From: Chrysophaeum taylorii | Lineage: Eukaryota; Sar; Pelagophyceae; Pelagomonadales; Pelagomonadaceae | Assembly (NCBI GenBank): GCA_029834535.1 | Contig: JAQMWT010000039.1 | Location: 1-51,523, forward strand | Length of the DNA: 51,523 nucleotides | Direction: 5' to 3' | In this document: positions 37,086 through 44,854 of the stretch, one piece after another | Numbering within the stretch: the first letter of the stretch is position 1 | How the letters are laid out: each line of letters starts with the position of its first letter | Position numbers and translations under genes: made by a program | Notes under the pieces: model-generated | What the model was told of the DNA's origin: nothing | Database searches by the model: none | Seen by the model: the letters and a program-made list of their open reading frames with translations, nothing else

Positions 37086-38426
37086 ATGGAGGAAGCTGAC
37101 GAGCATGAAGAAGAACAACCTCCAGCGTCGCCCGTGGCCGAAGAAGCGAGCTGCGTTGAGAGACGCGATAGCGGCGACGAAGACGTCGACGCGAACGAAT
37201 TACTTGTACAAGAGACAGCAATTTTCTCACCATTACATGCGACCGCAACGTCGTTAAACTACGGGCCGATGGCATCAACACCCGTACGTGGTGAAAGCCC
37301 TCTGAGCAGTGAAGAGTCGGACACGATAACGTGGTTCCGAGCCAGACTCGAGGAAACGAAGCGCGCGAGAGAGCGCTTGGCCGCCGAGTTTAATCGACTA
37401 GTAGAAGAAGCCGAAGAAAGGCGAGAAGGAGTACGTCAACAAGAGCTGCGAGAGCTCGAAGACGAGCTTCGCCTAGAACGCACCACGACGCAAGCACTAC
37501 GAGAGAAGACTCGACGGCTGCGACGAGAACGAGATTCGTTGGAAGCGGAAAAATACGCGAGACGTTCGAACAGTGCGGATCGGGAGCACCGACCACCCGC
37601 GGAGCGGACCGTAGCGGAGCGTAAAGCGGAAACAACGAGAGAGGGGTCGATCCGGAAATTAAGGAGGACCACCCAAAGCCCGATGCCGAAGAAGTCCGAA
37701 GGACGACATGAGCATTGGGCAGACGATTACACGACGTCGGAAGAACAGAATGACCGCGGAACCCGATCACCGGCGACTCCGAAACCGAACCGACCGCCCG
37801 ATAACGGGGGTCGACTCTTTCACTCGCGAAGGAGCGAAGAAAGGCCTGAATTAATAAAACCCGAGCGAAGTTCCTGCCGCCGTGATGACGAGAAACGAGC
37901 CGAACGGACTGACTACGCGGACGCCGACTACGACCCTGATAGGGTGTGTCCATCCCCGGGTAGTCGATGCACGTACGACTGCGACGACCACTCCGGTCAT
38001 TCGAGCGCTGCACGCGCAACCCCCCATCAGCAGCAGTTCCTGCTGACTTCCGACCCGACCGAAACGTCGTTGAACTACGAGCCGGAGCAAGCCAAGTCCG
38101 GTCAGTCGAGCGCTGCATGCGCACCCCCCCATCAGCAGCAGTTCCTGCTGACTTCGGACCCGACCGAAGCGTCGTTCAACTACGGTCCTGAACAATCCAA
38201 GTCGAATGAGCTCACCCAAACCAAAGTCCCCACAGGAGCGGAGACCGTGACGCTCACCCAAACCAAAATCCCCAAAGGATCGGAGACCGCAACGCTGAGT
38301 CTCCCTCATCAGCGGCAATTTCCGCTGACTACTGACTCGACCGAAACGTCGTCAAACTACGGGCCGAAGCAAACAATCGCTTTGGAACCGGTGTCACCTT
38401 CTATGGCACAATATGATTCTAACTAA
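37086..38426 (+). CDS. Element C gag-like coiled-coil protein with SLNY repeats
   Basis: 446 codons from ATG 37086. An acidic N-terminus (EEADEHEEEQ) is followed by TATSLNY, then a long charged coiled coil (about residues 80-160, ARLEETKRARERLAAEFNRL) and an Arg-rich basic region that could bind nucleic acid. A C-terminal array has three more copies of the motif (TETSLNY, TEASFNY, TETSSNY), each preceded by Q-F-.-L-T-.-D and followed by a Pro/Lys/Gln spacer. The stop (38424-38426) lies at the edge of the right 205-bp repeat. It has the layout of a Gag-like protein but no zinc knuckle. Uninterrupted. Confidence 0.6.
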   Translation: MEEADEHEEEQPPASPVAEEASCVERRDSGDEDVDANELLVQETAIFSPLHATATSLNYGPMASTPVRGESPLSSEESDTITWFRARLEETKRARERLAAEFNRLVEEAEERREGVRQQELRELEDELRLERTTTQALREKTRRLRRERDSLEAEKYARRSNSADREHRPPAERTVAERKAETTREGSIRKLRRTTQSPMPKKSEGRHEHWADDYTTSEEQNDRGTRSPATPKPNRPPDNGGRLFHSRRSEERPELIKPERSSCRRDDEKRAERTDYADADYDPDRVCPSPGSRCTYDCDDHSGHSSAARATPHQQQFLLTSDPTETSLNYEPEQAKSGQSSAACAPPHQQQFLLTSDPTEASFNYGPEQSKSNELTQTKVPTGAETVTLTQTKIPKGSETATLSLPHQRQFPLTTDSTETSSNYGPKQTIALEPVSPSMAQYDSN

Positions 38427-38626
38427 ACTAACTAACTTCAGACCTCTCCCGAGCATGGGAGCCAGGCCGGACCGACGGGAGCCAGTCCGGAATCACGGGC
38501 CAGTAGACGAGGAGCGCCGAAAGGTCGGTCGGCGGAGAGTGACCATCAAGCTTGTCGCCATGCGACGAGGAGACCGCGATGTGACTGACAACCAACTCGT
38601 CGATAACCTTCCGTCTTCGCCCCCCG
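38421..38626. repeat. About 205-bp direct repeat, right copy
   Basis: Matches 36148-36353 almost exactly, at a distance of 2273 bp. After CTTCGCCCCCCG the two copies diverge. Confidence 0.85.
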
Positions 38627-38910
38627 AACATATATATTCGTCGTCCGCTAACACAGCCCTTGTTTTTGACGACGCTACGGAGATATGTTTGAATTCGACT
38701 CCCGAGCCCCGTGCAGCCGATGACGCCCAAAAGAGTGGACCCGCCGCTGTTACGCTCGACGCTATGAGTCTACCTCCGGACATTCAGGTGGATGACACGT
38801 CGTCTCCCCAATTGATCGACGATGCGTCGCAGAGGATTATCTCGAATGATAAGCGCGCATCTATTGACACGCCCATCGAACGTCACGTGCCCTATGATGC
38901 CCTTTCTTGA
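38458..38910 (+). CDS. Element C ORF starting inside the repeat
   Basis: 151 codons from ATG 38458; the first 55 are the translation of the direct repeat (MGARPDR...). The rest is acidic (DDTSSPQLIDDASQ) and ends at TGA 38908-38910. It appears to be the acidic spacer preceding the retropepsin-like modules. Whether it is translated is unclear. Confidence 0.3.
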   Translation, partial: GARPDRREPVRNHGPVDEERRKVGRRRVTIKLVAMRRGDRDVTDNQLVDNLPSSPPEHIYSSSANTALVFDDATEICLNSTPEPRAADDAQKSGPAAVTLDAMSLPPDIQVDDTSSPQLIDDASQRIISNDKRASIDTPIERHVPYDALS

Positions 38911-39281
38911 CGGATTTGACGTCGGGGACGACGCCTTCTTCTTTTGCAGGACCCCCCGACGAGCCAATTGCAGACATTTTGCTCGTTTTGCCGATGGCAG
39001 ACGTTTTGTGTGCAGACATTTTTAGTGACGAGGTAATTGCCGACATTGTAAGCGATGGAGTTGATGCTAGGCCGAGCGAAGTGGCCGAGAAAGAGAATAC
39101 AAAATCGGAAGAGGTGATGAACCTTACGATGCATGAACCGCCTTTGGAGCTCTGCGAGAGCTCTGGCGTGTTACTCAAGAACGAAGAGCTCAAAGATTCG
39201 CAGCCTGTATATGAAGTTGGCTGTGCGATGAAGAAAGATCCCGAGCAGACTATGAGGGATGAGAGTAGCTGCCGCCCATAA
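38907..39281 (+). CDS. Element C acidic spacer ORF
   Basis: Starts at MTDLTSGTTPSSFAGPP, a segment with a second copy at about 40424-40475 (KLTSGTTSSFPAPP). It continues as an acidic Glu/Asp/Ser-rich chain to a stop at 39281. The repetition shows that element C consists of tandem modules. No enzymatic motif. Confidence 0.35.
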   Translation: MTDLTSGTTPSSFAGPPDEPIADILLVLPMADVLCADIFSDEVIADIVSDGVDARPSEVAEKENTKSEEVMNLTMHEPPLELCESSGVLLKNEELKDSQPVYEVGCAMKKDPEQTMRDESSCRP

Positions 39282-39504
39282 AAGAATTTGGATGGGACGA
39301 TCAGCACAGATAAGAGGAAGTTGAGCGAGCAGATGATGTGGATACGAACTTGCAGTATCCTAAGGAAGAAACCGCCAGTGCGGAAGGAAGTGCGATTCCG
39401 ACCCCGAGGCATGGATTTTTTTGCCAATGGAGAGTTGATTTACGTTTGGTCGGAGTTTTGGTAAGAGGATGACGTATGTGTCGACGTTGCGATAGACGAG
39501 ACGA

Positions 39505-40767
39505 TTGAGGCAATTCGGGAAGACTTGGAAGCACCAGTCGTTTACGTTTACAAGGATAAAGCCGATCCAGAGACTGGGCCCTGCCGAACTGACGCCAGAG
39601 AGAGACAAAGGACCTCCGGATAAAATCGTCGAGGATAAATCCATTTTTGGGACGATGACTCAGTCGTTTATTTCGAGAGTTGCAGGCAAAGTTGTACCAA
39701 CTCCAGACGACGCCGATCCTGAAGCCATATATTATTTCACCGCGCTGTCACCGACAGATGGAAAGTCGATCGATCAAAGCTTCGAGACAATTTTCTTGGA
39801 TCCGGGCACGTTCGCGTATAGAGCACGTCAAATGGCCGTGAAGCATATAGGAAGACACCTCGACACGACAACAAGCGTTGACGGGATGGCCGAGGCGACA
39901 TATATTCGCCGAGCGCTAATAGCTCAGTTCGAAGTCGACAGCATGCTTACCCTGAAAGGGGAGTTGCCGGCGAAGCGCACACTCGTTGAGACAGGAGTGA
40001 ACCAGACTGCGAAATGCCGGTGGACGACGCCATACGTTGCGTTTACCGAGACAGTTACGATCCTGTTATTATCCACCGTCGCAGACCCTCCCAGGCAGTT
40101 TCAGCCAGGATCCAGCGATATTCGCATAATGGGCGCGATGGTAGAATCTCCGCGTGTCAAAATTTCCTTTAATTCGACCCAGGTTGAGCATGGACGACGA
40201 TCAAGGTGTCGTCAATGCGAGGTCGTCGGTTCACCCTTCTTGGTGTACTGGCCGACGCATTCTCGCAACCCAGTCGTCGCAACTAATGTCAGTGGTCAGC
40301 ACTCCGCTTTTAAGCCGATGCTCATCGACGTGGAGACTGGAAGACTTTCGAGGGCGTTTCTCTCCGCAACCTTGCGAAGTCCGCCGCCCGAACGTCGACG
40401 TTTACCTTGGTCGATGAGTCCAACAAAGTTGACGTCGGGGACGACGTCTTCTTTTCCAGCGCCCCCCGAAACGGTTTTGGTCACGACAAATCAGACCACA
40501 GGTGTTCCGATGGAAGAGAAAAAGGCAGAAATGCCGAAAGTGATGGACGAGCGATTGCAAGAAACGTCCGATGAAACGAAGGAGGAAAGGAATGTCACTC
40601 CGATTGAGAAATGTCAGAGCTCGCCACCGGTGACAGAGGAGAGCAGTCGAAGCGCCGACGGAGGTGAGAAAGGCACGACATACGTATACGCGAGCTGGAT
40701 GAAGTCAGGCAGCGTTCGCTTAACAGACGGAAACGAGACGACGTGGAGCTTTCAGAATTGTGGATGA
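39505..40767 (+). CDS. Element C retropepsin-like module 1 (DGM variant)
   Basis: 420 codons. After a short N-terminal stretch, ADPEAIYYFTALSP...LDPGTFAYRA leads into SVDGMAEATYIRR (39877-39915). The layout matches a retropepsin flap region (DTGA-VT-I), then TVLLLSTVA and DIRIMGAMVES in the place of the C-terminal ILGRD strand. The catalytic aspartate is present but T-G is replaced by G-M. Next come VGSPFLVYWPTHSRNPVV and an acidic tail from LTSGTT. Module 2 has the same order and the same DGM. An assignment to the Ty3-type protease fold is my inference. Confidence 0.4.
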   Translation: MRQFGKTWKHQSFTFTRIKPIQRLGPAELTPERDKGPPDKIVEDKSIFGTMTQSFISRVAGKVVPTPDDADPEAIYYFTALSPTDGKSIDQSFETIFLDPGTFAYRARQMAVKHIGRHLDTTTSVDGMAEATYIRRALIAQFEVDSMLTLKGELPAKRTLVETGVNQTAKCRWTTPYVAFTETVTILLLSTVADPPRQFQPGSSDIRIMGAMVESPRVKISFNSTQVEHGRRSRCRQCEVVGSPFLVYWPTHSRNPVVATNVSGQHSAFKPMLIDVETGRLSRAFLSATLRSPPPERRRLPWSMSPTKLTSGTTSSFPAPPETVLVTTNQTTGVPMEEKKAEMPKVMDERLQETSDETKEERNVTPIEKCQSSPPVTEESSRSADGGEKGTTYVYASWMKSGSVRLTDGNETTWSFQNCG

Positions 40768-41186
40768 AGGCTCAGAGCTTCCTACTCAAGAAACCGCTCG
40801 AACAAAGGAAGAGTCGATCGCCGAGCTGCAGCAAAGATGCCGCGAAGAACAGAGACCAGAATGGAATCGGAATCGGAAATGGAGATCGACGACACGGAGA
40901 CGAGGTGATGGAAGTGTCGTGGGAAGACGAAATGAGCGCCGTATGGGAGAACCCCGAGGCATCAGCGAAACTTGGAGGTGATGAAGCCGCCGAAGTGCCG
41001 AGCCCACTCGAGTTCGCGATAGAAAAAGAGAGAAAGCCACCAGACAAAGATGCTGCTGTGGGTGATTCGGATTCGAAGGCGAGACGCGGGACGTGTAAAA
41101 TCGCATCAGTGACGATGCAGATGCCCGGCGACGCCGAACCAGAAGGTCGATGCCATCATACCGCCCTTTCGCCGCGCGATGAGTAG
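40743..41186 (+). CDS. Element C module 2, N-terminal spacer
   Basis: 147 codons, acidic and Lys/Glu-rich, ending GDAEPEGRCHHTALSPRDE at TAG 41184-41186. The last residues align with DADPEAIYYFTALSPTDGK of module 1. After the TAG the match continues in frame (IEED...LDPGT), then hits another stop near 41266. Module 2 is therefore broken by nonsense codons. Confidence 0.4.
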   Translation: MELSELWMKAQSFLLKKPLEQRKSRSPSCSKDAAKNRDQNGIGIGNGDRRHGDEVMEVSWEDEMSAVWENPEASAKLGGDEAAEVPSPLEFAIEKERKPPDKDAAVGDSDSKARRGTCKIASVTMQMPGDAEPEGRCHHTALSPRDE

Positions 41187-41273
41187 ACAATCGAGGAAGA
41201 CCTCGCGACCATCGGCTGTTTGGACCCCGGCACGCTGACGTTCATAGTTGGACATTTTTACAAATAACGAGAT

Positions 41274-41825
41274 GTGCCGACGTTCGCAACGACAATTGAT
41301 GTTGATGGAATGGCCGATGTCACCTATATTTGCCGGGAGATGGCCACAAAGTTGGCGAAGGATAATATCATATTCGACCAGGGCGAACTCCCAATCGCGC
41401 TCACCCTCTATGGTTCGAGACTGAACACGACGACCATCTGTAAATGGGTCGCATTGCGTATTGCTCTTGCTGACGACGTGGCCGTCCCCGTGGTTGCCAT
41501 TGTGGCTGATATTAATCATTTATTTTTGTTAGAAGCGCGCGACATTCGAGTGCTGGGGGCCGTTGTGGAGTACCCGTACGATCGAACTCCTTTTCACCGA
41601 ACGCAAGTCGCATATAGGCGCAAATGGTTGAAGGTGCAGGATCGACGAGTCGATTCACCCGTCTTAACTTTCAGACCGACTTATGAGCGCAACCCAGTGG
41701 TAGTTCCGATTTATGGCACCCAGCACCCCACGATGAAGCAGAGCCTCAACACGGTCGAGGATCGAGTTTACGCTCGCATGTGCACGATTAAAGATCTCCA
41801 TCGTCCACCGCCAGAACGGGGGTAG
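41274..41825 (+). CDS. Element C retropepsin-like module 2 (DGM variant)
   Basis: 183 codons, collinear with module 1. IDVDGMADVTYICREMATKL (41298-41350) resembles DTGADVT-IS..-A-KL of retropepsins with DTG changed to DGM. Then ITLYGSRLN-like sequence, VALRIALADDVAVPVVAIVA and LLEARDIRVLGAVVEY follow, the last resembling the closing ILGRD strand. Directly downstream, 41830-42160 reads VKVKPGRTYNVPVTL and later VAISSTQDVPTVVTQGEVLA across one TAG, like the segment after the protease in Ty3/gypsy polyproteins. Confidence 0.45.
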   Translation: MPTFATTIDVDGMADVTYICREMATKLAKDNIIFDQGELPIALTLYGSRLNTTTICKWVALRIALADDVAVPVVAIVADINHLFLLEARDIRVLGAVVEYPYDRTPFHRTQVAYRRKWLKVQDRRVDSPVLTFRPTYERNPVVVPIYGTQHPTMKQSLNTVEDRVYARMCTIKDLHRPPPERG

Positions 41826-42034
41826 CTTCGATGACCTGGGGATTCTCAAACGTTCTTCCTTCTCAAGTTTCGAGCGGCGCCGCCCACAAAGTGGTTGCTT
41901 ACGCCACGCGCACGGTGAAGGTGAAGCCTGGACGAACTTACAACGTACCAGTCACACTTTCAGAGCCCTAGGAAGACGGGCAAGTTTTTGTTGCCACGTC
42001 CGCAGGATACGAGCAGTTAGGGGAAGTCGATGGA

Positions 42035-43063
42035 ATGTGTTCTTCTTGCGAGGATCACGACAAGTCACCCGCTCGCGTGGCGATTTCATCCACCCAAGAT
42101 GTGCCGACCGTGGTTACTCAGGGCGAAGTGCTCGCACTCGGTGACATTGTTCGTTACCAGGGCGAGTTAAACGTCTCTACGGTCGAAGAGTTAACGAAGG
42201 ACTGTGAAGCAACCTACGACATGGAAAACTGTTCGTTCACTGGTTCGGTCGCAAGCCATATGACGCAATGCGATGCAGTCCCCCTGCCGATGCTCTTGAT
42301 CTCGGTGCAAAAGACGGCTCACTCCGCCGAAAAGGACGTGACCTTCCGTCAAAGACCAATTGGCAACGACGATTTCGACCGACGGTCTGACGAAGAAGAA
42401 AAGAAGCACCGAGAGGCCACAGAAGGCGAGATTCGCCGAAGATATGAGAAAGCTCTCTGGCTGTGGCCCGCGCATGTGAAATTGACAATGATATATAGTG
42501 TACTGAAAGGCCGCACTTGGGATCTGCAGCGTGCGAACGAAAGGCGTGGCACATCTTTTCGTGTCGAATTCGTACGGGGTACTTTCGAAAACGCGACCAG
42601 AAGTCCTCGCGCGAACCTTCCGAACACCCCAGTGGTGTATCCTCATCTTAGTGGGCGTGATGGCCCGGCCTTACGCGGGATGCACGAATACTTTCATGAG
42701 AAGGATTGGTCGTCATTGACGGGCGTTGCATCGCCTCACTGCGTGCATTCTGCACTTTGCGACTTGACCTCCTGTGGTCACGGCCCGAGTGTTACTGCGA
42801 TCCGCTGGACCATGGAGCCGCGCGAGAGGACAGGTTTTCCGCTATGGTTGATCGAGCGAGAAGCGGGGATTATCTTCCCTGTGATCCGATCATATTCTTT
42901 CGTTGACGTCGTTGATCCCCACTCCAGAGAGCTACACTATTATGCGTGCGACACTGGAACATTTTCACACCTATCTCTACACGAGGGTTTTCTCTCCGTA
43001 ATACGGCTTTCCCTCTTTCTTCCTTTTCCTTACCCTTCCGCCCCTTTTCTTTCACGACTATGA
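42035..43063 (+). CDS. Element C 3' ORF, post-protease segment and unknown domain
   Basis: 342 codons. The first about 60 residues continue the post-protease segment (GEVLALGDIVRYQGELNV). A charged helix (DDFDRRSDEEEKKHREATEG) follows, then about 180 residues with several Cys/His (HCVHSALCDLTSCGHG). An RT would be expected at this point, but I see no DAF/YxDD or other polymerase motif. The C-terminal residues run into a pyrimidine-rich tract and are probably not real coding. Confidence 0.35.
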   Translation: MCSSCEDHDKSPARVAISSTQDVPTVVTQGEVLALGDIVRYQGELNVSTVEELTKDCEATYDMENCSFTGSVASHMTQCDAVPLPMLLISVQKTAHSAEKDVTFRQRPIGNDDFDRRSDEEEKKHREATEGEIRRRYEKALWLWPAHVKLTMIYSVLKGRTWDLQRANERRGTSFRVEFVRGTFENATRSPRANLPNTPVVYPHLSGRDGPALRGMHEYFHEKDWSSLTGVASPHCVHSALCDLTSCGHGPSVTAIRWTMEPRERTGFPLWLIEREAGIIFPVIRSYSFVDVVDPHSRELHYYACDTGTFSHLSLHEGFLSVIRLSLFLPFPYPSAPFLSRL

Positions 43064-43807
43064 AGAACCCAGTCTGAAGCTCTTTTCCAACATGGAGTAG
43101 GCCTCCAGGTGCGTACCGTCGGGTACGGGGTTTTCTGTTTAATTAACAGAGACTTCGTTCCCCGTTGTCAGTGTAAACGCTTCTATGGGACCTAATGTCC
43201 TTAAGGAGTTAGGGCCTAAATCCCTACCTTGTGTAGTAGCATGTGACAAGCGGAATGGTCTGTACACGCCTAAGACTGCACGCAGTCTCTACCATGTACC
43301 CGGAGAGGGTCAAATCTCTCCAGGTTATGGGCCCAGATGCGTAGGTGTGTCAGCCCAACTGTGTTGTACGTCTAAATCGAATGATCAATTAGCGCCTGAT
43401 CACGAGTACAATGCGACAATGTGTTTGGCGGTGGTCTACTGTACATATTTGTTGTGTGACGGTATGTGCCCACCAGTTAAATTGGTTTGTGACCGAGTTG
43501 GGTCGGTCACTGGTCACATGCACTCGCATAACTAATAAAATTAAAATTTTTCCTATACAAGCCGCGGAAACTTGTACGGGTTTTTACTTCCATTCCCCAA
43601 CAAAAGACTGACTGCTCGAGAATTAATCCATTCTTCAGTCTCAAGTCACCCTGTTTTAAATAGCATGTTGATTTGTTTGGTCTTGTCAATAAGCCCACGT
43701 TTAAAAATCGCGTACTGTACATAGAACCCGCACTTGAGAAACCCTTCATTCTTATGTGTCGAATTTGTCTATCAATCCTCTAACCTATCCCTTAATAGGT
43801 CACAATC
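43064..43807. other. 5' region of Copia element 2, probable LTR/leader
   Basis: No gene. It is AT-richer than the left neighbour, with a palindrome TCTGTT-TAATT-AACAGA (about 43135-43151). A hairpin ACCTAT-CCCTTA-ATAGGT (43783-43800) sits seven bases upstream of the gag ATG at 43808. The 3' LTR is not in the window, so LTR limits and primer-binding site cannot be fixed. Confidence 0.45.
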
Positions 43808-44824
43808 ATGTCAAAACAAAAAACAATATCTACCACTGATATCTACAAACAAGAACAAATCCTCGTTGATAAAATTAACGCAGGATTGCGTTTCCAAGAT
43901 AATTCAACTAAGGTGAGCTTGCAAATTGAAACGCTTCGCAGGCATATGACAAGTCCATATGTGGACGCGTTATTCTGCTTCGATTCATATGAAGCTTACA
44001 CCCGGAATGCTCCGGAATATAATCAAATCCTTGAACAAGAAGTTGATATCATCTTCGCTCAATGGAAAGCTGAACAAATTAATGATTTAAACTTACCTGA
44101 TGAAGATGCCCTGCCCGAACATTTAAAGACTTGGCACGTCAACTCTTCCCATCAACTAACGGTTGATGCCCGTAATAGACTTGAACGACTTTACTACCAA
44201 GAGTCGTACAACCTTGTCCGTCCTGAATTAAATGAGGATGTTAAACATGTCCTTACTTTATTAGATACCCGATTTCCTAAATCAATTGTGTATGATTCAT
44301 CTTTAACTAACATATCCTTTACAGGTCTCTCTAATGCCGATTGGATCAAACACTGCGAAACTTATGCTGGTTTCTTGTACACATTCTTTAACCTCGAGTC
44401 CCAGGAAAAGCCCGCTCTCGCTATGTGGCCTCAACTAAAGAAAATTTATGCAATCCCTGCACATCCCAATAAATTACGTGCTGTAATGCTTTTAGCCTAT
44501 CATTACTATGAGACAGTGTCTTGTACAGATGTAACTGAGCTTAAATCTCAGTTTAATCGAATGTCTCTAAATGTTAATTGGTATGCCCATGTATTTGTCG
44601 AAGAACTCCTTGCCTTTCAATCTCAGGCAAAGCAATTAAATAATGATGAAGCATCAATCCAATTTAATAACTCCATAATCACTCTTAAAGCTCACGAGGA
44701 GATCTACCGTCTATATGCTATTCCCTCGGATCACGAGCGCTATGCTCAATCTTTATTGGAATGGTGTAAACTCTACGAGACACGCTCTAGTAACAACTCG
44801 AGTCACGATCCTGAATTGTTATAG
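43808..44824 (+). CDS. Copia 2 Gag-like N-terminal protein
   Basis: 338 codons from ATG 43808. Mostly alpha-helical with mixed composition and no zinc knuckle. By position it is Gag. It ends at TAG 44822-44824 in the context TTA-TAG-CTA-GTT; beyond it the same frame stays open (LVDPNDVRPLLEFLLKIY) into the next ORF. CTAG after a stop is a known leaky context, but a simple CAG-to-TAG mutation explains it as well. Confidence 0.75.
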   Translation: MSKQKTISTTDIYKQEQILVDKINAGLRFQDNSTKVSLQIETLRRHMTSPYVDALFCFDSYEAYTRNAPEYNQILEQEVDIIFAQWKAEQINDLNLPDEDALPEHLKTWHVNSSHQLTVDARNRLERLYYQESYNLVRPELNEDVKHVLTLLDTRFPKSIVYDSSLTNISFTGLSNADWIKHCETYAGFLYTFFNLESQEKPALAMWPQLKKIYAIPAHPNKLRAVMLLAYHYYETVSCTDVTELKSQFNRMSLNVNWYAHVFVEELLAFQSQAKQLNNDEASIQFNNSIITLKAHEEIYRLYAIPSDHERYAQSLLEWCKLYETRSSNNSSHDPELL

Positions 44825-44854
44825 CTAGTTGATCCTAACGACGTTCGTCCACTA

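Noticed and set aside
42035..43063. Reverse transcriptase in the last ORF of element C
   Set aside because: No DAF or YxDD box, RNase H or other polymerase motif is visible in any frame.
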